DNA of 64,000 nt from an uncultured Sutterella sp. (GCA_905213905.1 CAJMKD010000007.1:1-64000), one strand, 5' to 3'; positions 43,902-53,474 are shown, numbered from the stretch's first letter. Program-made: numbers and translations. The notes: a model not told the origin generated them from the letters alone.

Positions 43902-46900
43902 TCAATAGCGGGCGTTGATGAGGCGCTCGAAAAAGGGCTTTTCTGCCGATTGAATCGGGCGGCCGGCGGCGTCAAGGAGTCCGGCCAGAAGGCAGCGCCC
44001 CTCTGCGCAGCGAAGCGCTGCAAAGCGAGCCTTGTCCCAAAGGGGCGCTTCGCCCGAGCTGAAGAACCAGCGCGACGGAAGCTTCGCGAGACGCGTTGTT
44101 GGATCGTAAGCGAGTTCGAGGCGCGTGCCTTCCGGGGGCGCATCGCCTTCGGGCTTCACAGCAAGGAGCCGAAGCAATTCGCCGGACGCGGTTTCTTCAA
44201 CGCCGAAGCAGGCTTTGTACCGAATGTGCCGATCTTCGGGACTCGCGCCTTCGGCTTCTCGGGCTTTTCGAAGCGCTGCGGCCGAAGGCGCTTCACGAAG
44301 CGCGTCGTAGCCGAGCGCCATGAAGTCCCCCATCAGCAGGTCGCGCGGATCGACTGGCGCGAGCGCGGCCGTGAAGGCTTCGCCCGTCTGGAGAATCCGT
44401 TCATCGCGAAGAATGCCGAGCGCAACGAAAGCGGCCGTGAGAAGCAGGAGCGCCGAGCGGGCGGGGCGATCAAATCTGCGAAGGCCCTGCGGCTTGGCAA
44501 GCAGGCTTTGTTCGCAGCAGCCCTCATGCAAGGCATGGGCCGAGGAAGCGCCTTGCCGCTTCGCTTCGAGCCCCGAGAGCAAAAAGAGTGCGCCGAAGAG
44601 GGCGGCGAAGAAGAACTGGTCGAGGGCGGCAGAGAGAAGCAGATTCGCGCCGTCCTCGGCGGGAAGAAGCCAGTAGGCCGCGTGCGCCGAAGACCAGAAG
44701 AGGATAAGAAAGAGCCAGGGACTGAGCGAGCGCCGGCCGGCTTCGTCCCCGCGGATCGGCGTCATGCCCGCGAGCGCAAGGAGGAGCGGCGCGGCGTCCG
44801 GACCGAAGCGCGCCATGACGGCAGCGCCGAGCGCGAGAAAGCCGAAGGAAAAGAGCTGGCCGAAGCCCGCGCGAAGGAGCGCGGCAAAGCCCCCCAAAGC
44901 AGCAAGCAGAGCGCCGGCGCAGAGAAGAAGGCCTTCGACGGAAGCCCAATCAGGAAGCATTTGGCCTTCAATCCAGGGCAAAACGCCCGAACCGAACCAG
45001 CTCATCCAGATAAAGGCAGGCAGACACTTTGCGGCTGCATTGGCAAGGCGCGGCTTGCGGTCAGCATAGGGCGTGCGCAGGAGCACAACGAGAAGGCCCG
45101 CGGCTGCCGCAGCAGCGCCGGTCAGCCAAGGTGAGCAAGCGGCGGACGCAGCAGCCGGCAGCGCCATGGCAGCCCAAAGGGCAAAAGACGAGCGGAAGAC
45201 AAGGGACGCAGCAAGCGGGAGAATCGACGAGAGGATCGTTGCCGACCAGCTGCTGCCGCCAGTTGCTTCAATGAAGACCATGGCGATGCCCGCAGCAGCG
45301 AGAAGCGCTGCGGCAAGCATCGCCGGCGTCCGGCGTTTCGTCTGGCGGCTGCGGCTGAAGAAAGCCGCAGCAGAGAGCGCTGCCACAGCAAGCACGAGTC
45401 CTGTCTCGAATGTCGGAAGCTCGAAGATGCTCTGCGCGAGAAGCAGAAGGAGCAGCACCGCCAAAGCAGCGAGGAGGGCGCTTGCAGCCCTGGGGACAAA
45501 GGAAAGCCGCAAGCGCAACGCCGGCATCGGGAAGGCCGGATCGCCCTCCTTGGATTCGGGACGCTCGGCCGCTGCTGCGCTTTGGTTCTTACGATGGCTG
45601 AAATCTGCGCTCCGCCCGATTCGCCAGAGCGCAATGAGCGCAGCAAAGGCAATGAGGATGCCCGGAACGTAGGCGAGCGGATTGGAAGTCATCCGGCCGG
45701 CCGTATGGAACCAAACGCCTTCAAGGAGCGCGGCCGCGCCGAAGACGATGAGCGAAAGGAGTTCTGGGCGCTTGGAGAGGGCGAAGCCCGCAGCGGCGAT
45801 GCCGAAAGCGATCATGTAGGCCGGCACAAGCGAGAGCGCAGGCGTGTTCCCAGCGGAAGCGAGGAGCATGAACGTCGCAGCGCCCGCCGATAGCAGCGTG
45901 GCGGCGCAGGCGGGGAGCACCGCGGCCGCCCTGCAGGCGCCGCCGCACGCCCGGGCCGCGAGCGAAAGTGCGACAGCTGCCGCGCAGGCAAAGAGCATGC
46001 CGGGCGCAAGCCTTGCGAGCCGCGCTTCACCGGCAAGGATCTCATCGCCCATGAAAAGCAGCGCGAGCAGCGCAGCCGCAAACCAAAGCGTGAAGAACAT
46101 CGGACGCCGGACGAAGAAGAGCCAGGGCGTGAGAAGCAGGCTCCAGATGCCGAGGAGCGAGGCCGCGCCTGCGCCGCTCTGATAGGTTTGTCCGATGACG
46201 GCAAGGAGCAGGCAGAGCATCAGTCCGAAGGCCGTTCCGGCAGCGTCTTCGCGCAAGGGCGTCCTCATGCGTGCGGGCAGCAGAAGAGCGAGGCCTGGCG
46301 CGAGCGCAAAGAGCGAGAAGAAGCCGATCCGCAGGGCTGGCGCCCAGCCGGCCCAGTTGGCGGCGGCAAAAAGAAGCGCTGCTGCAGCGAAAGCTGCGCC
46401 GCCAAAGAGCGCGATGCGCCCGAGAAAGCGCCGCCGGGACGCGGCGCCTGCGTCCTCAGTCGAATTGTCGGCAAAGGGCGCCGCGGCTGCGCAAGGATGA
46501 GGCTCGGAAGCAAGGCGTTCTGCGGTTTCTTCAATAGGCGCGCAGGCGCTCTTATTGTCAGTTGATTTAAAGTTAGTGAGCGCTTCCTTCTCCATGCATG
46601 GCAAAGCGCTTTGCCGAGCGTCGCCCGCCTGTTGTTCGGAGGCTGCTGCATTGGCAGAAGGCTCAGCGTTCTCATGCTGAGCTGTGACGGCTTTTGCTTG
46701 GGGAACTTCAGGCCCAGGAGCAGCGTCCGGGGCCGGCAAAGCTGCGGCCGGCGCAATCGAAGGGGCGGCTGCGGCAGGGCCGCCGCAAGAGAGCGGGGCG
46801 CTCGCGGTTGCGGCGCTCGTCGGCAAGAGAGCGCAGGCATCCGCTCTCGGCGGCATCTCTTCTGCAGCTGCGTCGCCGGCGTGGTCGTCTGAAGCGTTGG

Positions 46901-47624
46901 ATTTGAACGTCAGGCGCTCGTGGCCTAAGCGAGCTTTCGCGCAGTCGCCGGAAAGGTCGCTCGTCTCGGCCTCTCCCGTATGGCAGGCTGCATGGGCGCC
47001 TTCGGATGCCGGTTCTGTCTTTGAATTGAGCGGTGATGAGCACGGCGCGGCGGGCAGGGCATCTCGCTCGAACGCCGGCGCACCAGAGTCGATCGATGCT
47101 GGCGCAGCCGCTTCGGAATCGCTGTCGGGCGTGCTTCTATCCGTGCTTTCCGGTGCGCTCTCTGCGCGATTTTCCGATGAATGGACGAGCGCGCATTCGT
47201 CGACGCGTTGCGTGGCGCTGCTCGAAGCAGCCTCAGCCTCAGCCATGGGCATCGTCGCCGCGGCGGCCTCGCGGGGCGCCGGCGCCTTTGGCTGGCTTTC
47301 AGCGGTCTTCGCTGAGTGAGCGCTTCCATTCGTCTCTTTGGCCGCTCCTGCGGTCTCCGAGGAGGCCGATTCAAGGCGCGGCTGCGCCGCAGTTGCCGAA
47401 GCGCTGTGTCCGGCCGCGGCGCTCGGAATCACCGCCGGCGCCTCAATGCTTTTTGCGAGCGTCTTTTCGCCGGCGCGCTGCGCTGCTTTTTCGGCAGCGG
47501 CAGGCTCAAGGACGCCCGCTTCAGGCAAAGCCGCCGTGCGATTGAGCGGGCGGCGCTGCGTGCGGCGGGCATTGCGTTTCTCTGAACGTTTTCCGGAACG
47601 TTTACCGGCGCGTACTTTCGTCAT
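43902..47624 (-). CDS. Giant DUF2157-DUF4401-GDYXXLXY membrane protein with disordered N-terminus
   Basis: 1240 residues. Residues 1-395 are Ala/Glu/Ser/Pro-rich, low-complexity and presumably disordered, with a very basic start (MTKVRAGKRSGKRSEKRNARR). At about 396 begins a DUF2157-type membrane domain (ALLFAAANWAGWAPALRIGF), then a DUF4401-like multi-TM region, about 18-22 TM helices in total. The C-terminal about 150 residues form a GDYXXLXY domain: a TM, the segment VDPRDLLMGDFMALGYD (about 1090-1106), and a beta-rich soluble part. In other bacteria the DUF4401/DUF2157 and GDYXXLXY proteins are usually separate neighbouring genes. Function unknown. Confidence 0.82.
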   Translation of the reverse strand: MTKVRAGKRSGKRSEKRNARRTQRRPLNRTAALPEAGVLEPAAAEKAAQRAGEKTLAKSIEAPAVIPSAAAGHSASATAAQPRLESASSETAGAAKETNGSAHSAKTAESQPKAPAPREAAAATMPMAEAEAASSSATQRVDECALVHSSENRAESAPESTDRSTPDSDSEAAAPASIDSGAPAFERDALPAAPCSSPLNSKTEPASEGAHAACHTGEAETSDLSGDCAKARLGHERLTFKSNASDDHAGDAAAEEMPPRADACALLPTSAATASAPLSCGGPAAAAPSIAPAAALPAPDAAPGPEVPQAKAVTAQHENAEPSANAAASEQQAGDARQSALPCMEKEALTNFKSTDNKSACAPIEETAERLASEPHPCAAAAPFADNSTEDAGAASRRRFLGRIALFGGAAFAAAALLFAAANWAGWAPALRIGFFSLFALAPGLALLLPARMRTPLREDAAGTAFGLMLCLLLAVIGQTYQSGAGAASLLGIWSLLLTPWLFFVRRPMFFTLWFAAALLALLFMGDEILAGEARLARLAPGMLFACAAAVALSLAARACGGACRAAAVLPACAATLLSAGAATFMLLASAGNTPALSLVPAYMIAFGIAAAGFALSKRPELLSLIVFGAAALLEGVWFHTAGRMTSNPLAYVPGILIAFAALIALWRIGRSADFSHRKNQSAAAAERPESKEGDPAFPMPALRLRLSFVPRAASALLAALAVLLLLLLAQSIFELPTFETGLVLAVAALSAAAFFSRSRQTKRRTPAMLAAALLAAAGIAMVFIEATGGSSWSATILSSILPLAASLVFRSSFALWAAMALPAAASAACSPWLTGAAAAAAGLLVVLLRTPYADRKPRLANAAAKCLPAFIWMSWFGSGVLPWIEGQMLPDWASVEGLLLCAGALLAALGGFAALLRAGFGQLFSFGFLALGAAVMARFGPDAAPLLLALAGMTPIRGDEAGRRSLSPWLFLILFWSSAHAAYWLLPAEDGANLLLSAALDQFFFAALFGALFLLSGLEAKRQGASSAHALHEGCCEQSLLAKPQGLRRFDRPARSALLLLTAAFVALGILRDERILQTGEAFTAALAPVDPRDLLMGDFMALGYDALREAPSAAALRKAREAEGASPEDRHIRYKACFGVEETASGELLRLLAVKPEGDAPPEGTRLELAYDPTTRLAKLPSRWFFSSGEAPLWDKARFAALRCAEGRCLLAGLLDAAGRPIQSAEKPFFERLINARY

Positions 47625-47743
47625 GCGTAGGCTGATGTGCTGTTGAAATGCGGCGCAGGAACGATGGATGCCGATACCATGCGCATTGAGGCACTATAGC
47701 GCCTTGCTGCGGTGGGCTTCGGTGAAAACGATTGCTTCAGTTC

Positions 47744-48379
47744 TCAGCGCTCGGCCGAAGGCAGGCCGTTCAGCCGTCTTGCCGCGCGCATCAGGCGCTT
47801 TGCCGCCGGCCGCCGAAGGTAGCTCGGGTCGAGCCCGTCAGGCCCGAAGCGGTACCGGTCAAGCGCGTCGGCATCTTTGAAGATCTGCGTGAGAAGCCGC
47901 ATTTTCGGCTCGACCGCAATGCCGCAGCCAAGCATGTCGGGGAGGTCGTGGAAGGCGAGCGCATGACGAACGAGAGGGTCGGGCGAAAGCCCTTGCGCTT
48001 CGGCCCAGGCAGCATAGTGAAGGCTAGCGCGCATGCCGTGTCCGGTGTCGAGGTCGTCGTCCTCTCGGCGAGAATCATGGAATACCGCTGCGAGCGAGAG
48101 CCGCGTCAGATCGGCCTTCTCAAGTGATTCGAGGCCGCCGATCAAAAGCGCAAAAATCAGCACGCGCAGCGCATGCGGCTTTTCGTGAACGCTGCCGCCG
48201 AAGTCGTTGAAGTCGATTTCCGAGAGGAGCGCCGCATGCGTGTCTAGAAGCGGCAGGAGCACCGCATTCAGCGCTTCAATCGCATTCCGATCTTCGGAGT
48301 CGAGCGCATCAAGCGCCTCGCGCCAAAGCGCATCTGCGCTTTGGATGGCGTCATTCGCTGTTTTTGGAAAGGCCTTCAT
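47744..48379 (-). CDS. HD-domain protein
   Basis: 211 residues, all-helical, with a metal-dependent phosphohydrolase (HD) signature: H65/H69 (VHEKPHALR), H101-D102 (AVFHDSRRED), H114 (DTGHGMRAS), H139/H144 and D171 (KDADALDRYRFG). A nucleotide or nucleotide-derived substrate is usual for such proteins, but none can be named. It follows pgsA on the minus strand with a 46-base gap. Confidence 0.85.
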   Translation of the reverse strand: MKAFPKTANDAIQSADALWREALDALDSEDRNAIEALNAVLLPLLDTHAALLSEIDFNDFGGSVHEKPHALRVLIFALLIGGLESLEKADLTRLSLAAVFHDSRREDDDLDTGHGMRASLHYAAWAEAQGLSPDPLVRHALAFHDLPDMLGCGIAVEPKMRLLTQIFKDADALDRYRFGPDGLDPSYLRRPAAKRLMRAARRLNGLPSAER

Positions 48380-48425
48380 TTCTTCTTATGGATGCGCAGT
48401 GAGGCATCGATGAAAGCAGGTCCGG

Positions 48426-49073
48426 TCAAGCGTCGGCAGCTTCAGCGGCATGCGCACGCGCTTCCGCGCGCTCCCGGCGAATGGCGCGGCTTTCATCGAA
48501 ATAAGGGCCGGCAGCGCGCATGTAGACGTACATCGAGTAAATCGTGAGCAGCGCCGCAATCCAGATGAGAATCGTTCCGATGAAGCCAACGTTGATGCCG
48601 AAGACCGGCTGATACCAGAGCAGGCAGGGAATGGCGACCATCTGCGCGATCGTCTTCGATTTGCCGAACCAGTTGACTTTGACGAGGCCGGATTCGCCGA
48701 TCTTCGCCATCCATTCGCGCAGGCCCGTCACGGCAATTTCGCGGCCGATGATGATCATGGCGACGGCCATGTCGCAGCGGTCGAGCTCAACGAGCGAGAC
48801 GAGCGCGGCGGCAACGAGGAGCTTGTCTGCGATCGGATCAAGAAAGGCGCCCATGCGCGTGGCCCACCCTTCATAGCGTCTGGCGAGAAAGCCGTCGAGC
48901 GCGTCGGTAACAGCGGCAATCACGAAGATGACGCAGGCAATGATGTTCTGCCACATGATCGGCATCACCGAATGAGGCAGATAGAAGACGCCCATCACAA
49001 GAGGGATCATCGCAATGCGGGCCCAGGTAAGGACCATCGGGACGTTGAGCTTGAAGGGCGGCTTGAGCTTCAT
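48426..49073 (-). CDS. pgsA: CDP-diacylglycerol--glycerol-3-phosphate 3-phosphatidyltransferase
   Basis: Inner-membrane CDP-alcohol phosphatidyltransferase making phosphatidylglycerol phosphate. 215 residues, five to six TM helices. The catalytic signature is DALDGFLARR...G...D...D, with nine residues between the AR pair and the Gly where most PgsA have eight; the following GAFLDPIADK is intact. The start NVPMVLTWARIAMIPLVMG is typical. The C-terminal tail (about 190-215) is charged and longer than in E. coli (182 residues). The start codon overlaps the uvrC stop by four bases, a conserved uvrC-pgsA linkage. Confidence 0.95.
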   Translation of the reverse strand: MKLKPPFKLNVPMVLTWARIAMIPLVMGVFYLPHSVMPIMWQNIIACVIFVIAAVTDALDGFLARRYEGWATRMGAFLDPIADKLLVAAALVSLVELDRCDMAVAMIIIGREIAVTGLREWMAKIGESGLVKVNWFGKSKTIAQMVAIPCLLWYQPVFGINVGFIGTILIWIAALLTIYSMYVYMRAAGPYFDESRAIRRERAEARAHAAEAADA

Positions 49074-51151
49074 GATTCGGAATTGTTTCGACGTGCTGTG
49101 TTGGCGGCGGGAGCAACGGGCGCCGGGCGGTTGTGGAGCTGCGCGTAGATGCGCTCGGCCAAGGCCTTGGAAATGCCCGGCACCTTGGCGATGTCTTCGG
49201 CGGATGCGTTTGAGAGCTGGCGCATGCCGCCGAAATGCGTCAGTAGTTTAGCGCGCCTCTTGGGCCCGATGCCTTCAAAGTCTTCAAGCTTCGAGGCATT
49301 GCGGGTCTTTGCGCGCTTGGCGCGCATGCCGGTGATGGCAAAGCGGTGCGCCTCGTCGCGGATCTCTGCGACGAGCATGAGCGCGCGAGACATGGTGCCG
49401 AGAACGAGCGGCTCGCGCCGCTCATCATCAATTTTGGGAAAAATCAGGGTTTCGAGTCCGGTCTTGCGGCCTTCGCCCTTGGCGACGCCCACAATGGGGC
49501 TCGGGTCAAGCCCGAGCTCGTCGAAGACCTGCCGCGCCATTTCAACCTGGCCGCGGCCGCCGTCGACGAGAACGACGGAAGGCAGCTTCGCTTCGCCGCG
49601 CGTCACCGGCGTGTAGCGGCGCTCGAGCACCTGCTTCATGGCGGCGTAGTCGTCGCCGGGTTCGATCCCGGTGATGTTGAAGCGCCGATAAAGCGAGGAC
49701 TGCATGCGCCCTTCGGCAAAGACGACGCACGAAGCCTGCGTCGCTTCGCCAGCTGTATGCGAAATGTCGAAGCACTCGACCGTAAACTTCATCGGGTCCC
49801 CGTCTTCGGGCTCAAAGCCGAGAATGTCGATCAGCTCCTTGAGGCGCGCAAACTGCGTGCCTTCCTCCTGAAGGCGGCGCTCAAGCGCGATGCGCGCATT
49901 GGCTTCGCACATTTCGAGCCAGCGGGCGCGCACGTCGCGCGGCTCCGTCACGACCGGCACGCGCCGGCCGGCAATTTCGGTGAGCATTTCAGAGAGCCGT
50001 TCGGCCGCGTCGGGCGTTTCGGGATCCTTTTCCATGATCACGACGCTCGGAATCGGGAGCTCCGCATAGTGCTGCGAAGCGAAGGCTTCGAGAATTTCGC
50101 CCTTGGTCGGCATGAGCGCCTCGGTTTTGGCGCCCAGACGCGGGAAAAGCGGCCGGTCGCCGAGATGGCGGCCGCCTCGGACCATGGCAATGTTGACGCA
50201 GGCGATGCCGCCCGAAATGACCGCAGCGACGATGTCTGCGTCGACGTCGCCGCCCGTCGTCTCAACGGCCTGCCGGTGCTGCAGCGAGGTGAGCGCAGCG
50301 ATGCGGTCGCGAAGCCGCGCTGCGTCCTCGTAGCGCCACTCATCCGAGGCGCGCCACATGGCTTTTTCGAGGTCGTCGAGCACGCCGCGCGCGCGCCCGC
50401 TCAAAAAATCAGCCGCGCGGCTGCAGTCGGCGAGGTAGTCGGCCGGCGTGATGCGCCCGCAGCAGGGGGCGCTGCAGCGGCCGATCTGCCCGAGCAGGCA
50501 GGGCCGGGTCCTGTTCTTGAAGACCGCTTCTTCGCAGGTGCGAAGCCCAAAGGCTTTCTGAAGCGTTTCGATGGCGCTGCGCGCGGCGCCGGAGTTGGGA
50601 TAGGGGCCGAAGAACCGCGATCGCTTGTCGACGCCGCCTCTGTAGTAGGAAAGCCGGGGAAATGCTTCGGCGCCGATACGAATGTAGGGGTAGCTCGCGT
50701 CGTCGCGCAGCCGGATGTTGTAGCGCGGATGAAGCGTCTTGATGAGATTGTTCTCAAGCAGCAGCGCCTCGGCTTCCGAGCGCGTCACCGTTGTTTCCAG
50801 CCGCGCGATCTGGCTCACCATGAGCGCGATGCGGGGCGAAAGGCCCGTCTTTCTGAAGTACGAGGAGACGCGCTTTTTGAGGTCGCGCGCCTTCCCTACG
50901 TAGAGGCACTCGCCCTTGCTGTCGAAATAGCGGTAGCAGCCGGGCAGATTGGGAAGCGTCTTGAGCTCAGCGCTCGGATCGAAGCAGGGCGCTTCGGCGC
51001 TCGCTTCGTCGAAGGCTTCGATGCGTGCCGGCGCGGGCGCAGCCGCTTCTGCGCCTGCGCCGCTCAAGAGATCGTTCTCGGCAGCGGCCGAGCTTGCGGC
51101 AAGCCAGGGCACGGCAGCGTCGGCTGCGCCGGTGTCAGGAGTTTCAGCCAT
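49070..51151 (-). CDS. uvrC: Excinuclease ABC subunit C
   Basis: Nuclease of nucleotide excision repair, 693 residues. After an acidic/Ala-rich N-terminal extension of about 62 residues not usual in UvrC (about 610 in E. coli) comes the GIY-YIG nuclease (PGCYRYFDSKGECLYVGKA), which makes the 3' incision. A Cys-rich segment (RPCLLGQIGRCSAPCCG), the UVR motif, an RNase H-like 5' nuclease domain (ECFDISHTAGEATQAS, VLVDGGRGQVEMA) and a C-terminal helix-hairpin-helix pair (FEGIGPKRRAKLL) follow. Its stop overlaps the pgsA start. Confidence 0.97.
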   Translation of the reverse strand: MAETPDTGAADAAVPWLAASSAAAENDLLSGAGAEAAAPAPARIEAFDEASAEAPCFDPSAELKTLPNLPGCYRYFDSKGECLYVGKARDLKKRVSSYFRKTGLSPRIALMVSQIARLETTVTRSEAEALLLENNLIKTLHPRYNIRLRDDASYPYIRIGAEAFPRLSYYRGGVDKRSRFFGPYPNSGAARSAIETLQKAFGLRTCEEAVFKNRTRPCLLGQIGRCSAPCCGRITPADYLADCSRAADFLSGRARGVLDDLEKAMWRASDEWRYEDAARLRDRIAALTSLQHRQAVETTGGDVDADIVAAVISGGIACVNIAMVRGGRHLGDRPLFPRLGAKTEALMPTKGEILEAFASQHYAELPIPSVVIMEKDPETPDAAERLSEMLTEIAGRRVPVVTEPRDVRARWLEMCEANARIALERRLQEEGTQFARLKELIDILGFEPEDGDPMKFTVECFDISHTAGEATQASCVVFAEGRMQSSLYRRFNITGIEPGDDYAAMKQVLERRYTPVTRGEAKLPSVVLVDGGRGQVEMARQVFDELGLDPSPIVGVAKGEGRKTGLETLIFPKIDDERREPLVLGTMSRALMLVAEIRDEAHRFAITGMRAKRAKTRNASKLEDFEGIGPKRRAKLLTHFGGMRQLSNASAEDIAKVPGISKALAERIYAQLHNRPAPVAPAANTARRNNSES

Positions 51152-51178
51152 GCGCGGCTATCCCAAAGCGTTCGAGCA

Positions 51179-51583
51179 TCACTTCTTGTCTTCGTCCTCA
51201 AGGAACTCATCGAGGTGCAGCGTGATGCCCTTGTATTCGCGGTAGACCTTCTGCGGATTTTCGCAGCGGAATTCCAGCCAGGCAGTGGCGGGTTTGGCTG
51301 CGTCGCCGGAGCCGTCCGCGGAGCTGCCCGAAATCGGCATCATGCCCTTGTCGTTTTCGCCGCAGAAGCCGCGTGCGCGCTCGTAGATGTATTCGTTGAG
51401 GGCCTTCGCGCTTTTGGTGTTGGGCCAGGAGCCCGTGATGCGCCAGATGTTGCCGACGACGTTCACGACGTCAATGCGTCGGTTCATGATGTTTTGGTGC
51501 TCTTCCTTGAGCGAGGAGCAGCCCGTCGCAAGGACGAGCAGCGCGGCGACGGCGGCGGTGAGTCGAATGCCGGAACGGATCAT
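51179..51583 (-). CDS. Small lipoprotein of unknown function
   Basis: 134 residues. Signal peptide IRLTAAVAALLVLATGC ends in a lipobox (ATGC, Cys22). The mature part contains two further Cys (GFCGEND and FRCENP) and a region VVNVVGNIWRITGSWPN; the C terminus is acidic (DEFLEDEDKK). I do not recognise the family. It lies 27 bases upstream of uvrC on the same strand, so it may head that operon, and is divergent from ccmA. Confidence 0.72.
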   Translation of the reverse strand: MIRSGIRLTAAVAALLVLATGCSSLKEEHQNIMNRRIDVVNVVGNIWRITGSWPNTKSAKALNEYIYERARGFCGENDKGMMPISGSSADGSGDAAKPATAWLEFRCENPQKVYREYKGITLHLDEFLEDEDKK

Positions 51584-52004
51584 GTTGAGAAGCTGAAGTT
51601 GGGTGTTGCGCCCGGTTCAAGGGCCGGGCAAAGTATGCAAAGAAGTAGCGTCATTCTATCCGCTTCCTAGGCGGCGTCTAGGACGGCCGGAAAAACTGAT
51701 TTTTCAGGCATGTCCAGCGGCCCCGCAGCGGCGCATTTCTTAAGAATTGCATAGGATTTCCAGCAGAAAAGTGCTGTTATTTTCATAAAAATCAATAAAT
51801 TAAATTCTTAAGGCGGGCGCCTTGCCAATAAGGGAGCGTTAATTTAGCCTCCCTAAACTGCCGCCTACGAAAGAATAGGGGTTCTTTGCGCCCGCAGCTG
51901 CTCGGAAGAAGAACGTGCTGCTCGAGCCCGCAGAGTGCGCCCGAAGCGGAGGTCGGCGGACTGCCGGATCTTCGCGCAACAAAATTATTAGAGAGAAGCC
52001 CCTC
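51584..52004. promoter_or_regulatory. Divergent lipoprotein/ccm control region
   Basis: 421 bp without a gene. The central part (51740-51845) is strongly AT-rich. It is bracketed by a perfect inverted repeat CTTAAGAATT (51739-51748) / AATTCTTAAG (51803-51812). No convincing FNR/ANR box (TTGAT-N4-ATCAA) was found, although TTTCATAAAAATCAATAAA lies in the right place for regulation. The ccmA leader contains a GC-rich stretch before GAGAGAAG. Confidence 0.5.
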
Positions 52005-52715
52005 ATGACCGAACCGATCCTAGAAGTGAGCGCGCTCACCTGCGAGCGCGGCGAAAGAACGCTCTTTCAGGGGCTCTCTTTTGCCGTGGAGCCGGGTACG
52101 CTTGTTCGGATTGCGGGCTCGAACGGCGCCGGGAAGACGACGCTGCTTCGCCTTATGACAGGGCTCATGCGCCCGGTCGAGGGCGAGATCCTCTGGCGCG
52201 GCACGCCGATTCTGAAGGCTGCGCAGGACTACTGGCGAGAACTTTGCTACATCGGGCACCGCAACGGCGTGAAGGACGATCTTTCCGTCATTGAGAACGT
52301 GCTCGTCAACGCTCGCGTCGCAAGCCTCAAGGCGACGCAGGCCGAAGCGCTCGACGCGCTCGATGCCGTCGGCCTCACGGACTTCGTGGAGTCGCCGGCC
52401 GGCCAGCTCTCGCAGGGGCAGCGCCGCCGCGTGGCGCTCGCGCGGCTCTGGCTCTCGCGCAGCGTTCCGCTTTGGATTCTCGACGAGCCCTTCACGGCGC
52501 TGGATGTTCGCGGCGTCGCCCGTCTCGCCAAGCTGATCGGCGAACACGTCGCCGAGGGCGGCATCGTGATGCTCGTGACGCACCAGGAAGTCCCCGTTGA
52601 AAAGGCGCGGCTCATGGTGATCGAGCCCGAGAACTGGTCGCCGAGGAAGCGAACCGCCGTCGAGCGCGCGCTCGACGCCGCTGCGGCGCTCGAAGCGGAA
52701 AACGCAGCGAACTGA
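52005..52715 (+). CDS. ccmA: Haem exporter ATP-binding protein CcmA
   Basis: ABC ATPase of the CcmABCD complex, which releases holo-CcmE for cytochrome c maturation. 236 residues. Walker A is GSNGAGKTT (38-46), the signature LSQGQRRRVALARLW, Walker B LWILDEPFTALD, and the switch His VTHQE. ATG 52005 is chosen because it begins directly at the ABC domain (EPILEVSALTCERGERTLF). The C-terminal tail (about 205-236) is Ala/Arg-rich. First gene of the ccmA-I operon. Confidence 0.95.
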   Translation: MTEPILEVSALTCERGERTLFQGLSFAVEPGTLVRIAGSNGAGKTTLLRLMTGLMRPVEGEILWRGTPILKAAQDYWRELCYIGHRNGVKDDLSVIENVLVNARVASLKATQAEALDALDAVGLTDFVESPAGQLSQGQRRRVALARLWLSRSVPLWILDEPFTALDVRGVARLAKLIGEHVAEGGIVMLVTHQEVPVEKARLMVIEPENWSPRKRTAVERALDAAAALEAENAAN

Positions 52716-52732
52716 GTCGGAGGGGGCGCAAA

Positions 52733-53401
52733 ATGTTCAATCTTTTTCTCACGATTCTGCACCGCGACCTCACGCTTTCGCTTCGCCGCAAGTCCGATCT
52801 CGCGCAGGTCATCTTCTTCTTTGCTGTCGTTGTGACGCTCGTGCCGCTCGGCGTCGGCGCCGAAACCAACATCCTGCGCGCCATTGCGCCGGGCGTCGTC
52901 TGGGTGGCGGCCCTTCTTGCCGCGCTTCTTTCGCTGCCGCGCATGTTCGCAACCGACCATGACGACGGCACGCTCGAGCAGATGCTTGTTGCGGCCGAGC
53001 CGCTTCCCATCATTGTGATTGCCAAGGTGGCTGCGCATTGGCTCGTGACCGGCGTGCCGATGACTGTTTTCGCGACGATTTTCGGCGTCATGTTCGACCT
53101 GGAGCTCGACGTGACGATCGTGATGGTGGCGAGCCTTCTGCTCGGCACGCCCGTGCTCTCGCTCGTGGGCGCCGTGGGCGCCGCGCTGACGCTCGGGCTG
53201 CGCTCGGGCGGCGTGCTCACCTCGCTCCTCGTGCTGCCGCTCTACATTCCCGTTCTCATTTTCGGCGCGGGCGCCTCGCAGGCGGTCGCCGTGGGCCTCA
53301 CCCCCGCATCGCACTTCATGATCGTGGGCGGCCTGACGCTTTTCTCACTTGCGCTCGCGCCCATGGCCGTTTCGGCGGCGCTTCGCATCGCGGAGCAGTA
53401 A
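52733..53401 (+). CDS. ccmB: Haem exporter membrane protein CcmB
   Basis: Inner-membrane partner of CcmA, 222 residues with six TM helices. Family-typical parts are LHRDLTLSLRRKSDLAQVIFFF at the N terminus, LPRMFATDHDDGTLEQMLVAAEPLP, and LVLPLYIPVLIFGAGA in the last third. It follows ccmA by 17 bases with a GGAGGGG Shine-Dalgarno. With CcmC and CcmD it forms the complex that loads haem on CcmE. Confidence 0.95.
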   Translation: MFNLFLTILHRDLTLSLRRKSDLAQVIFFFAVVVTLVPLGVGAETNILRAIAPGVVWVAALLAALLSLPRMFATDHDDGTLEQMLVAAEPLPIIVIAKVAAHWLVTGVPMTVFATIFGVMFDLELDVTIVMVASLLLGTPVLSLVGAVGAALTLGLRSGGVLTSLLVLPLYIPVLIFGAGASQAVAVGLTPASHFMIVGGLTLFSLALAPMAVSAALRIAEQ

Positions 53402-53474
53402 GCTCGGTCGGACGCAGAACTGAAAACGGAACAACAAAAGCACTTTCCTCAAGCTATCAGGAGACCAAAGAACC

